Shown here: positions 17,482 to 25,880 of the stretch, piece after piece
How the letters are laid out: every line of letters begins with the position of its first letter
How positions within the stretch are numbered: position 1 is the first letter of the stretch
Source of the DNA: an uncultured Spirochaetaceae bacterium
Lineage (GTDB): Bacteria > Spirochaetota > Spirochaetia > Sphaerochaetales > Sphaerochaetaceae
Reading direction: 5' to 3'
Length of the DNA: 64,000 nt
Assembly: GCA_900315435.1 (NCBI GenBank)
Contig: OMYY01000001.1
Span: 1 to 64,000 of the forward strand
The notes under the pieces: generated by a model
Databases searched by the model: none
Told to the model about the DNA's origin: nothing
What the model saw: the letters and a program-made list of their open reading frames with translations, nothing else
Position numbers and translations under genes: made by a program

Positions 17482-18305
17482 GAAGGCTTTCCATCCTGTT
17501 CCTGTTTCTCGGTCTGCTGGCGGGATGCGCCACGCGTACCTCGCTTTCCAGCAGGCCGGAAGCATTGCTCGCTTCCCTGTATCAAGAGGGAAGCGTGCTT
17601 GTATCTGTCGATGCGGAAAGCGAACCTGCTCTGGTTTTGGCCGCGGTGGGGGACGAGCGGCTTGCCCGCCGTATCTCCCGTGTCTCTCTCTTGCTTGGAC
17701 AGGACCACTATCCGCTGGACGAGCATGCGGGGAAAACCATCCTGGTCGAGGGGGATTTTCCATCGGTCGCCATCGGTTTCGTCATGGGTTCCATGGAAGG
17801 GTACGAGAAGCGGAAAGGGGGCTATTGGCAGGGAGCCGCCTATGCGGTCGGCCTGCTGGAGAAGAACCTTTTGCTGGTCACCGACGGCTCTTGGCTTGAA
17901 GAGGCAGAGCGGATTCGGATGTTGCCCTTGGCTTGGGACCCCTTGATTGGTTCTGTCCTTCTGAGTCCGATCGGCGTATACGCCAAGAGGCCGGTGACGT
18001 TCTTTCCTCTGCAGGCGGATCTGACCGAGGCTCTCCTGTCCAGCATCGACACGGTGACCGCCGGGTGCAGGAGGGCGAACGGATCGATGACAAGTGATGT
18101 CTCGATTCTGATGGCGGATGAGAAGAAGGCGGAAGCCCTGGGCAAGATCCTCCGCTCTGGCTATGTGCGGCAGCTGCGTGCCAGCGGACAAGCGGTCGAC
18201 GTGGCAAAACTCCGTACGATGTTTACGCTGAACGGAAATTTGCTTACTATGAGACAGATAGAATTACCAGATGTGGACCTGCAGATGCTGCAGGTCGCGT
18301 TTTGA
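17478..18305 (+). CDS. Predicted lipoprotein, unknown function
   Basis: 275 residues. A signal peptide (MRRLSILFLFLGL) ends in the lipobox LLAGC, so the mature protein is probably anchored to a membrane. The rest shows alternating beta and helix segments with no motif I recognise. It includes an N-terminal EALLASLYQEGSVLVSVD stretch and a region naming a possible substrate pocket (DFPSVAIGFVMGSMEG). It overlaps ileS by ATGA and is followed by the FmdB-type gene after 10 bases, so it is co-transcribed with translation genes. Confidence 0.8.
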   Translation: MRRLSILFLFLGLLAGCATRTSLSSRPEALLASLYQEGSVLVSVDAESEPALVLAAVGDERLARRISRVSLLLGQDHYPLDEHAGKTILVEGDFPSVAIGFVMGSMEGYEKRKGGYWQGAAYAVGLLEKNLLLVTDGSWLEEAERIRMLPLAWDPLIGSVLLSPIGVYAKRPVTFFPLQADLTEALLSSIDTVTAGCRRANGSMTSDVSILMADEKKAEALGKILRSGYVRQLRASGQAVDVAKLRTMFTLNGNLLTMRQIELPDVDLQMLQVAF

Positions 18306-18315
18306 GGAGAATACA

Positions 18316-18540
18316 ATGCCATTTTATGAGTATGAGTGTGATGCGTGTCATGCTACCATGACACTCGAGCAGTCTATCGCCAACCACAAGGCCCCGGAGG
18401 TCTGTCCGAAGTGCGGAACCAAGGGAACGGTCAGACGGGTATTCACCGCTGCGGCGGTCGAGTTCAAGGGAAGCGGCTGGTACTGCACCGACCATCACAG
18501 TCCAAGTGGAAATGTCGCGACGGGAAAGAAGGGGAAATGA
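18316..18540 (+). CDS. FmdB-family zinc ribbon protein
   Basis: 74 residues. The start MPFYEYECDACHATMTLEQS is the classical FmdB/CxxC_CxxC_SSSS beginning, with C-x2-C at about 8-11 and CPKCG around 32-36. A short tail follows. The zinc site is seen from the Cys spacing; the cellular role of this family is poorly defined. It lies one base before trpS. Confidence 0.88.
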   Translation: MPFYEYECDACHATMTLEQSIANHKAPEVCPKCGTKGTVRRVFTAAAVEFKGSGWYCTDHHSPSGNVATGKKGK

Positions 18541-18541
18541 A

Positions 18542-19540
18542 ATGGACGAAAACACGAAAAAACGCATTCTTACCGGCGACCGGCCGACCGGACGTCTCCA
18601 TCTGGGCCACTACGTCGGTTCCCTGAGAACGAGAGCCGAGCTGCAGGACGCGTACGACGAGATCATCGAGGTCGCCGACGTGCAGGCGCTGACCACCCAC
18701 TTTGAGAAGCCTGAGCTGATCAAGCAGTCGATTCTCGACGTGACGATCGACAACCTTTCCGTCGGCCTCGACCCCGACAAGGTCACGATCTTCCAGCAGA
18801 GCCAGATTCCCAGCATCGCCGAGCTGACCATCTTCTACTCGATGATTGTCAGCTGCAACCAGCTACGCCACAATCCGACCATCAAGACCGAGGCGAAGAA
18901 CTATGGCTATACCGACCTTTCCTATGGGTTTCTCGGCTATCCGGTCAGCCAGACGGCAGACATCACCTTCTGCAACGCCCACCTTGTTCCGGTCGGAGAG
19001 GACCAGCTGCCCCACATCGAGCTGGCACGCAAGATCGTGCGCAAGTTCAACGCTCTCTACGGTACTTCCATTGTCGAACCGGAGGCCAAGGTATCTTCCA
19101 CGGGAAGACTGAGCGGTCTTGACGGAAACGCGAAGATGGGCAAGAGCCTTGGCAACGCCCTCTATCTGTCCGACACGCCAGAAGAGATCTGGAACAAGGT
19201 GAAGGTGGCGGTCACCGACCCCGCCAAGATCCACCTGCATGATCCCGGGCATCCAGAGGTCTGCAATGTGTACAAGTACCACTGCGTCTTCAACAAGGAA
19301 GAGGCTCCTGGTATCTCGGAGCAGTGCAAGAAAGGAGAGCTTGGCTGCGTCGCCTGCAAGAAACGGCTGAACGCGGTGCTCAACAACCTACTGGATCCAA
19401 TGCGCGAGCGCAGGGCCTACTATGAGCAGCACCCTGACGAGGTGAAGGATATCCTCGCCAAGGGCAACAAGCGGTGCAACGAGATCGGCAACCAGAACCT
19501 TGCTGAGATTAAGGAGAAGATGCACATCCTGGTCAAGTGA
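18542..19540 (+). CDS. trpS: Tryptophanyl-tRNA synthetase
   Basis: 332 residues, a class I synthetase. The first signature is RPTGRLHLGHYVG with HLGH at 20-23. The second is KMGKS at 198-202, where Gly replaces the usual Ser. A TGDRPTGRLHLGHY opening and a FxxPVGEDQLPHIELAR-type block (here LVPVGEDQLPHIELAR) support the family. The ATG begins one base after the FmdB-type stop. The length is normal for bacterial TrpS. Confidence 0.95.
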   Translation: MDENTKKRILTGDRPTGRLHLGHYVGSLRTRAELQDAYDEIIEVADVQALTTHFEKPELIKQSILDVTIDNLSVGLDPDKVTIFQQSQIPSIAELTIFYSMIVSCNQLRHNPTIKTEAKNYGYTDLSYGFLGYPVSQTADITFCNAHLVPVGEDQLPHIELARKIVRKFNALYGTSIVEPEAKVSSTGRLSGLDGNAKMGKSLGNALYLSDTPEEIWNKVKVAVTDPAKIHLHDPGHPEVCNVYKYHCVFNKEEAPGISEQCKKGELGCVACKKRLNAVLNNLLDPMRERRAYYEQHPDEVKDILAKGNKRCNEIGNQNLAEIKEKMHILVK

Positions 19541-19599
19541 CGGGGATGATTTCGATGGCGGGCGCAGGCCCGCCATGTTCTTTTCAAGGAGGGAAGGTG

Positions 19600-20133
19600 A
19601 TGGAACAGCGGACCATGCAGGTCACCCCGAGCGTGGGGGACTTTCGGAAAGCCATGTATTACGCGCTAGTGATCCGTTACCATCGCCCTTTCCAGATCCT
19701 TGCCATCGTCCTCGGATTCACGGTCATCTACGCTTTTGCCGGCGCATGTGGCTTGGGTACCCCAAACCCGATGGTGTTCTGCATCGCAGGAGCCTATCTC
19801 GTCTGGGCGCTGGTCATGGCCTGTGGGGTGGAGCGGCAGATCCAGAGAAGTTTGCGGCAAACCGGGAATCCTGTCGGTGCGGACGTCCGGTTGGTAGCGA
19901 CGACCCATTCGCTTGCCTGGTCGATTCCTTCGCTGATGGCCCATGGCGATGTGCAGATGGCACGTCTTTCGGCAGTTTTCCATATTTCCGGATTGTTTCT
20001 CGTCTATCTGGATGCAAGAAGCACCCTGTTGATTCCTGAACGGGACCTTTCCCAAGCGGATATCGATTTCCTTGATGATGCTTTCCGCAACCGGCTGGGT
20101 GGGCGGTTCTACCAGCGTCACCGTCGCTCGTAA
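19600..20133 (+). CDS. YcxB-like membrane protein
   Basis: 177 residues. Two adjacent membrane segments (about 30-50 and 60-80) are followed by a soluble domain ending with VFHISGLFLVYLDARSTLLIPERDL. That block resembles the C-terminal YcxB domain, where a short beta sheet precedes a helix. The ATG sits behind AAGGAGGGAAGG. The function is not known. It is last in the ileS-trpS series and is followed by a terminator hairpin. Confidence 0.7.
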   Translation: MEQRTMQVTPSVGDFRKAMYYALVIRYHRPFQILAIVLGFTVIYAFAGACGLGTPNPMVFCIAGAYLVWALVMACGVERQIQRSLRQTGNPVGADVRLVATTHSLAWSIPSLMAHGDVQMARLSAVFHISGLFLVYLDARSTLLIPERDLSQADIDFLDDAFRNRLGGRFYQRHRRS

Positions 20134-20147
20134 CCGGGAGCAAAGAG

Positions 20148-20171
20148 AAGGTCCTGTCGATGCAGGACCTT
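20148..20171. terminator. Bidirectional terminator hairpin
   Basis: A perfect 9-bp stem, AAGGTCCTG paired with CAGGACCTT around six bases, lies between convergent genes ending at 20133 (plus) and 20180 (minus). The flanking T-tracts are short on both sides, so strength is uncertain. Confidence 0.6.
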
Positions 20172-20179
20172 CCGTTTGA

Positions 20180-22132
20180 TCAGCCTGCCGTTTCCGGCTC
20201 GCGATGTCTCTTCCCGTCGATTGCGGTGGAAACCTGGGTGAGAACCATGACGATGGCAATCAGGACGATGCCGATGATGTCGGTCTTGGTGCCAGGAACC
20301 ACCAGCGCCAATCCTCCTGCGATGGAGACACATCTCAGAAGCGGTTTCACAGGTCCGTTGAGGTAGCCGATGAAGCCGGCGCCGATTCCTATCAGTCCGA
20401 TGATGGCGGTGACCACCATGGGCAAGGCTTCGAGGAAGGTGCCTCCAATCATGATCATCTTCGGATTCATCGCGAACATGTAGGGAATCAAGAAGGCGGC
20501 GATGGCGAGCTTGGTCGCGTTGACGCCCGTCTTGAAGGCGTTGCCCCCTGCAATGGCGCTTCCCGCGTATGCGGCCAGGGCGACGGGTGGGGTGATGTCG
20601 GCGACAATGCCGAAGTAGAAGCAGAACATGTGCGCCGCCAGCATCGGGATGCCGGCACGGATCAGGATAGGAGCCGCGATCGTACTGGTGATCAGGTAGT
20701 TGCTGGTGGTGGAGACTCCCATTCCCAAAATCAAGCTGGTGAACATGGCGCAGACCAAGGCCAGAAAGACGTTGTTTCCAACCAGATTGAAGATACCGGC
20801 TCCGATGCGCTGTCCAAGGCCTGTCAGGGTGACCATGCCGATGATGATGCCGGCGGTGGAACACGCGGTGGCGACGCTGATGACGCTTCGGCCTGCCTGG
20901 GGCAGGGCCTTGAAAATCTGGAAGAAGGGGACTCTGGTGTTCTTTCGCAGATACGGGACAATCAGGCAGATGAGACAGCCGTACAGGGCGCTGCGGGTGA
21001 TGGTCAGACCGCTGAGCATGAAGTAGATGATGCAGGCAAGCGGAAGGATCAGATGTCCCTTTGCCCGCAACAAAAGAAGCAGTCTTGGCAGTTGCTCCCG
21101 TGGAGTTCCCTTCAATCCAAGCCGTTTTGCCTCGAGATGGACACTGATCCAGATGCCGATGAAATAGAGTGAGGCAGGGATGATCGCCACTAGGATCAAC
21201 TGGCGATAGGGGATGCCGCAGGCATCACTGATCAGGAAAGCCGCGCTTCCCATGACCGGGGGCATGATCTGGCCGCCGGTAGAGGCAGCGGCCTCGACTG
21301 CTCCGGCGAATTCCGGCTCATAGCCGAGGCTCTTCATCAATGGAATGGTGAAAGTGCCGGTGGAGACCGTGTTGGAGACGGAGGATCCACTGACCGTACC
21401 TTGCAGCGCGCTGGAAAGGACTGCCACCTTCGCTGGACCTCCTGCGGCCCATCCTGCCAGGGAGTTGGCCAGGTCGATGAAGAACTGGCCGATCTTGGTC
21501 TTCTCAAGGAAGGCGCCAAAGAGGATGAACAGGAAGATGTAGGTCGAACAGACCCCGAGGGGGTTGCCGATGACGCCCTCGGTGGTGATGAACAAATGGG
21601 TGATGATCCGCTTCAGCGCGAACCCGCGGTGCCGCAGGAATCCGCCCATATACTTGCCCACCATCCCATAAAGGAAGAAACAGGAGGCGATGATGACAAT
21701 CGGCGGACCGACGACGCGCCAGCAGGCAAGCAGCACCAGTGCGATGCCTAGACCCGCCATGACGGTATCCACCATGGTGTACGCCCCGGCACGGAACTGC
21801 AAGGGTTTGTAATTCACGATGAAATAGCCGACCGTGCAGACAAACAGGAATGCGAACAGGCAGTCGTACCAGGGTAGCTTGTGCCTGTCCGCATGCTTGG
21901 TCGCGGGGTAGAGCAGGAAGGCGAGACTGATGGCGAACCCCAGATGCGTATAGCGGAGGATCTGGAGCGGCACCTTGTTGGAAATCGACGCGTACAGCTG
22001 GAAAAGCGCGAAAACCGTCAGGATGACAGAAATGACGTTGTCCCCCGTTGGGGAGAAAATCTTATACTTGGATTCACGGTCAATCGCCGTAAGGTCGATT
22101 GGTTCCGTTGCAGGCTTGTTTGACATGTGCAT
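20180..22132 (-). CDS. TRAP transporter fused permease, TAXI type
   Basis: 650 residues, almost entirely membrane segments, carrying the fused small (DctQ-like) and large (DctM-like) permease parts. Typical DctM blocks are visible: GTVSGSSVSNTVSTGTFTIPLMKS, seen in two pieces, the GGQIMPPVMGSAAFL block and the late repeat TPPVALAAYAGSAIAGG. Together these mark a TRAP large subunit. Fused permeases usually partner TAXI-type binding proteins, which fits the upstream gene. TRAP systems import organic acids using a sodium or proton gradient. The partner gene is disrupted by an IS, so this transporter may be orphaned. Confidence 0.92.
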   Translation of the reverse strand: MHMSNKPATEPIDLTAIDRESKYKIFSPTGDNVISVILTVFALFQLYASISNKVPLQILRYTHLGFAISLAFLLYPATKHADRHKLPWYDCLFAFLFVCTVGYFIVNYKPLQFRAGAYTMVDTVMAGLGIALVLLACWRVVGPPIVIIASCFFLYGMVGKYMGGFLRHRGFALKRIITHLFITTEGVIGNPLGVCSTYIFLFILFGAFLEKTKIGQFFIDLANSLAGWAAGGPAKVAVLSSALQGTVSGSSVSNTVSTGTFTIPLMKSLGYEPEFAGAVEAAASTGGQIMPPVMGSAAFLISDACGIPYRQLILVAIIPASLYFIGIWISVHLEAKRLGLKGTPREQLPRLLLLLRAKGHLILPLACIIYFMLSGLTITRSALYGCLICLIVPYLRKNTRVPFFQIFKALPQAGRSVISVATACSTAGIIIGMVTLTGLGQRIGAGIFNLVGNNVFLALVCAMFTSLILGMGVSTTSNYLITSTIAAPILIRAGIPMLAAHMFCFYFGIVADITPPVALAAYAGSAIAGGNAFKTGVNATKLAIAAFLIPYMFAMNPKMIMIGGTFLEALPMVVTAIIGLIGIGAGFIGYLNGPVKPLLRCVSIAGGLALVVPGTKTDIIGIVLIAIVMVLTQVSTAIDGKRHREPETAG

Positions 22133-22149
22133 GTTCCTATTGTTGTCTG

Positions 22150-22181
22150 AAAAGGCAGGAATCCCTTAGGAATCCCTGCCT
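22150..22181 (-). terminator. Hairpin between binding protein and permease genes
   Basis: AGGCAGG pairs with CCTGCCT and the stem extends inward to about 13 bp with wobble pairs; TTTT follows on the minus strand. This intra-operon hairpin probably lowers permease relative to binding-protein expression. Confidence 0.6.
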
Positions 22182-23149
22182 GTCCAAGAAGATGGTTACT
22201 TCAGGAAATCAGGAATTGCGAGTCCCTGTTCCTCGTAGTATTTGCGAGCGCCCGGATGCAAGTTGGCGGGGATGCCGTTGAGGGCGGAATCGATGCTCAT
22301 GTACTTCGCCTTGGCGTTGATTGCCTGGATCTCACCGAGGTGCTCGTAGATAGCCTTGGTGAGTTCGTAGATGGCTTGGTCGGAGAACTTCTCGTTGACA
22401 ATCAGCATGCACTTGACCGCGACAGAAGTGATTGCATGACCGACATTGTAATCGTCGCTCGGCGTTTCAAACCTAGCGTAGTAAGGATACTTGTCAAGCA
22501 GGATCCGCATATGCTCATCGTCAATGGACAAGACGTCGATATTCTTGTTCAGAGAGAGCTCCATGACGTTTCCATTGGGGAAGCCGGAGCAGAGAAACAT
22601 GGCGTCGAAGGTGCCATCCTGAATTCCATTTTTCGCTGTAGCTTGGTCGGCGAAGGTTTCGTTGATATCGTCATAGGTCATGCCGTAGGCACCAAGGATT
22701 TGCCGTGCCGCGACCTCATATCCGCTTCCGACCGCGCCGACACAGATGTTCTTGCCTCGCATGTCGGCGACACTCTTGATGCCGCTTTTCTTGGAGACGA
22801 CCATCTGGACCATTTCGGGATAGCAGGCGGTAATCGCGTACAAGTTGGTGATAGGCTTGCCGTTGAAGAGCTCGATGCCATGCAGGGCATAGCTGTAGAC
22901 GTCGCTCTGGATCATCGCGAACTCGTTGTCTCCGCTGCCGACAAGGCGGGCGTTCTCTGTTGAGCCACCGGTGGCGTTGACGGTCAGGTTTGCCCCCGTG
23001 GCCTGATTGACCACCGTGCTGAGAGCGGAGCCGAAGGCATAGTAGTTCCCAGTAGCTGACCCAGTCCCCATTAGGTAACTGCCACTAAAGTGTTCCTCGA
23101 GCTTCCCGGATGATGCCTGTTCCGCGCCACCATTGGCGAAAAGTCCAAA

Positions 23150-23156
23150 CCCGACA
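23150..23156. repeat. Target site duplication, left copy
   Basis: CCCGACA directly abuts the IS left end (TGT). The same 7 bases follow the right end at 25710-25716. Confidence 0.9.
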
Positions 23157-23342
23157 TGTATTCCGACAGCAAAAATGGATAGGAAGTCCGAAAATAATGG
23201 ATAATGTGTCCGCCTGAATCGGATACAGGGAAATGACAGGCAATCCGCAGGAAACGGATAGCTTCTCCGGCATGGATGGATAATGCGATAGGATGTGATG
23301 CGGCTCGTATGGGCCGTTATTTCATTCTATCGGAGGTAGTCT

Positions 23343-24890
23343 ATGATAAAGGACTACAGGCAGCTGATGCTGCTGTCGAAGAAAGGTCTCTCCATACGGC
23401 AGATAGCCAGGATGGCAGGATGCAAATGGGAGACGGCAAGGGATGCGCTGGAGCGCATGAGGGAAGCCTATGGATCTTTGGATGCCATTCCACCCGAGGC
23501 CACATCGGATGACATAAGGGACATGGTCCGCACGAGGCATGAGACGCAGGACGGAGGGTATCTGCCGGTCGACTGCGACGAGATCCTTGAGAAGCGCCGG
23601 CACGGGACTTCGATGGATAAGCTGTGGGCCGGCTATGCAAAAGGAGCCGAGAAGCTCGGGAAGAACGCATACAGAAGATCCCGGTTCTGCGAGATTGTCG
23701 CTGATTATGCCTCGAGAAAAGGCATAGCGGTCAGCATTGAGAAGGTGCCGGGGATAAGATGCGAGGTGGACTGGGTCGGCGACAAGGCGCACATCACCGA
23801 TGTGGATACAGGGGAGCTGCTTCCGATCCACATATTCGTGATGGCCCTTCCATACAGCAGCTACTTCTACTGTGAGGGCTTCTTCGATGAGAGGATGGGC
23901 TCGTGGCTGACTGGCCATAAGCATGGCTTCGAGTTCTTCGGAGGGGTCCCTGTGGTTCTCGTTCCCGACAACTGCAAGACAGCTGTCACGGAAGGACGCA
24001 GAAGGTTCTATGAGGAAGTGGTCCTGAACAGGAAGTACAGCGATTTCGCAGACTATTACGGCATTGCCGTCAGACCTGCGCGCATCCGCCATCCGAAGGA
24101 CAAGAGCGTATGCGAGAGAAGCGTGAGGATCATAGAGGATGACATCATGCCGGAGATGGAGGAGCTGGACATCTATTCCCTCGATGAATTCAACAGCATC
24201 CTCAGGAAGAAGCTGATAAGAAGGCTGGCAAGGCCATTCTCCAAGCGCTATGGTTCCCGGACCTCGATATTCGAGGAGGAAGAGAAGAAGACGCTGCTCC
24301 CGCTCCCTGTTGCAGGATACCACTCATACACCGAGAGGGAAGCAGCTGTTGGCAGGGATGGGTACATACAGTACTCATGCGCCTTCTACAGTGTACCTCC
24401 GCAGTACATAAAGAAGAAGGTCATAGCGAGGAGCTACGAAGGCAGGCTCTACATCTATGATGATCATCGCATGCTGATAGCCGAGCATCCGATTGCCTCC
24501 CGCAAGTGGCAGAGGGTGACGGATCCGGAGCATCAGAGATACGACCTTGCGCTCTACGGAGGCTATTCGAAGATGGAATTCGACAATGCTGCCCGCTCCA
24601 TAGGCTCAGGCATGTATGAATGGGTGCAGCAGGTGAAAGGGAGATGGGAATGCGAGGCCGATTCATACAGGACGCTCCTGGGTGTCTTCTCATGGATAAA
24701 GCGGTTCCCTGCGGACATTGCGGAAGCTGCGGCACAGCAGGCGCTGAATTCAGGCATATTCAGCGTGAGGGGATTCAAGGCGATCGTCTCCAGATGCATC
24801 GCAGAAAGCGAGAAGACAAGGCAGGAGAAGCAGAACATCAACAGCATCTACATCGCACACAAGGAGGATGACAATGGATACGAAGGATAA
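23343..24890 (+). CDS. istA: IS21-family transposase IstA
   Basis: 515 residues. An N-terminal helix-turn-helix (LSIRQIARMAGCKWETARDAL, about 16-36, read in parts) is followed by an RNase H-like integrase core. The likely catalytic triad is D143 (EVDWVGD), D209 (VPDNCKT) and E258 (KSVCERSVR). A C-terminal Mu-transposase-type beta domain follows near 330-400. The ATG is behind GGAGG. It carries out strand transfer of the element with IstB. It overlaps istB by 17 bases. Confidence 0.95.
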   Translation: MIKDYRQLMLLSKKGLSIRQIARMAGCKWETARDALERMREAYGSLDAIPPEATSDDIRDMVRTRHETQDGGYLPVDCDEILEKRRHGTSMDKLWAGYAKGAEKLGKNAYRRSRFCEIVADYASRKGIAVSIEKVPGIRCEVDWVGDKAHITDVDTGELLPIHIFVMALPYSSYFYCEGFFDERMGSWLTGHKHGFEFFGGVPVVLVPDNCKTAVTEGRRRFYEEVVLNRKYSDFADYYGIAVRPARIRHPKDKSVCERSVRIIEDDIMPEMEELDIYSLDEFNSILRKKLIRRLARPFSKRYGSRTSIFEEEEKKTLLPLPVAGYHSYTEREAAVGRDGYIQYSCAFYSVPPQYIKKKVIARSYEGRLYIYDDHRMLIAEHPIASRKWQRVTDPEHQRYDLALYGGYSKMEFDNAARSIGSGMYEWVQQVKGRWECEADSYRTLLGVFSWIKRFPADIAEAAAQQALNSGIFSVRGFKAIVSRCIAESEKTRQEKQNINSIYIAHKEDDNGYEG

Positions 24891-25611
24891 CATACTCTCC
24901 ATCTGCGACTCCCTTCATGTGCTGGGGCAGCAGAAGGCAGCTGAGGACATACGAATGATAGCCGAGAAAGGCAGGCCTTCCCTTGAGGATCTTTCGTCAT
25001 GCCTCCGCGATTGTGCTGCAAGGTTCTCGAATGAGAGATTCGAACGCTATGCAAGACGGGCAAAGATAGGAAGCCTATGCTCCTTTTCTGACATCATCGA
25101 TTCCCCGGAACGCAGGCTGGACCTGGAATACATCTCTGAGCTGAATTCTCTTGGATTCATACGTAGCGGCTTCAATCTCGTGATCTGGGGACCTCCGGGA
25201 ACGGGCAAGTCATGGATCGCAAGGATGATTGCCACATCCGCATGCGCGGCCGGGCTACGCACGAGGTGGACGTCGTTTCCTGTTCTCTATGACCAGCTCC
25301 TAAGGCTCTACAGGAACACAGATGGACAGACGCTGGACAGCAAGCTCATGTACTATTCGAGATTCGATCTGCTGTGCATCGACGAATTCCCGAATGTCTC
25401 AGAGATGGACCCTTTCCTTGTGCAGCAGATGTTCAACACGTTCTCCGAGAGAGGTCATTCCATCCTCCTCTGCATGCAGTGCCAGCCGGAGAAGATGGAG
25501 GAGTTGTTCTCGATAACGAGCATAGGACAGTCCATAAAAGGACGGATCCTTCAGAAGGCAAAGAGGCTTCATCTCAGCGGCACTGATCTCCGTTTGACGG
25601 ACGTTTCATAA
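24874..25611 (+). CDS. istB: IS21-family helper ATPase IstB
   Basis: About 245 residues, a DnaA-like AAA+ ATPase that helps IstA choose and capture target DNA. Walker A is GPPGTGKSW near residue 109; Walker B is LLCIDEFPN near 165. I choose the ATG at 24874 because AAGGAGG lies 6 bases upstream; an ATG at 24868 overlaps that site. Translation is probably coupled to istA. Confidence 0.93.
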   Translation: MDTKDNILSICDSLHVLGQQKAAEDIRMIAEKGRPSLEDLSSCLRDCAARFSNERFERYARRAKIGSLCSFSDIIDSPERRLDLEYISELNSLGFIRSGFNLVIWGPPGTGKSWIARMIATSACAAGLRTRWTSFPVLYDQLLRLYRNTDGQTLDSKLMYYSRFDLLCIDEFPNVSEMDPFLVQQMFNTFSERGHSILLCMQCQPEKMEELFSITSIGQSIKGRILQKAKRLHLSGTDLRLTDVS

Positions 25612-25709
25612 AGGATTCTACGATTCCTGCGGATAGGTTCTCCGAACTGGGGCGGACAACCTATCCGTTTTCAAGCGGACATGTTCTCCTTTTGGGGCGG
25701 AAGAAAACA

Positions 25710-25716
25710 CCCGACA
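25710..25716. repeat. Target site duplication, right copy
   Basis: CCCGACA follows the IS right end (ACA) and matches 23150-23156. Confidence 0.9.
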
Positions 25717-25785
25717 GAAATGATGAGAGCAAAGCTCACAAGCTTTTTCACATGAGACCTCCTCATAATGTAATGACAAAATTCT

Positions 25786-25814
25786 AACATATTTCTCATA
25801 AATAAGAGGGTCAG
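25786..25814 (-). promoter_or_regulatory. Possible promoter of the TAXI transporter genes
   Basis: On the minus strand, CTGACC (25809-25814) and TATGTT (25786-25791) are 17 bases apart. The GTG start with its GGAGG site lies about 35 bases downstream. The match is moderate. Confidence 0.35.
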
Positions 25815-25880
25815 ATATGGAAATTGCCTGTTCTTTTTTCTTCTGTGTCTTTCCAAAGAACTCAAAATTCGTATAGGAAT

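Larger units (their letters stand above)
23157..25709 (+). mobile_element. Complete IS21-family insertion sequence
   Basis: A 2553-bp element with 5'-TGT...ACA-3' ends, two overlapping genes (istA, istB) and a 7-bp target duplication. Each end holds two copies of a GGATA/GGAGA-N4-GTCCG motif, inverted between ends: 23177-23190 and 23199-23212 on the left, 25653-25666 and 25676-25689 on the right. A longer inverted pair is 23208-23225 with 25662-25680. Multiple terminal repeats are typical of IS21, where the transposase binds them. Its codon use (more AGG and AGA) differs from neighbouring genes. Intact genes and matched duplications suggest a recent insertion. Confidence 0.93.
22196..25751 (-). 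pseudogene. TAXI-family TRAP binding protein gene, split by IS21 element
   Basis: The part at 22196-23156 encodes a TAXI-type periplasmic binding protein (LMGTGSATGNYYAFGSAL near the N-terminus, then a TGGSTENARLVGSGDNEFAMIQSD region seen in pieces). The end of a signal peptide (GLFANGGAEQ) lies in the same frame just upstream. The missing beginning is on the far side of the IS: a GTG at 25751 behind GGAGG opens MKKLVSFALIISVG. Removing the IS and one 7-base repeat joins the two in frame as ...SVGFGLFANGG. The gene is therefore cleanly interrupted within its signal peptide. Internal starts could make a cytoplasmic, useless product. In an intact strain it would bind substrate for the permease at 20180. 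Confidence 0.9.

Noticed and set aside
14248-17763. Very long minus-strand frame opposite ileS
   Set aside because: Shadow of ileS in high-GC DNA; the product is Arg/Val/Asp-rich with no domains.
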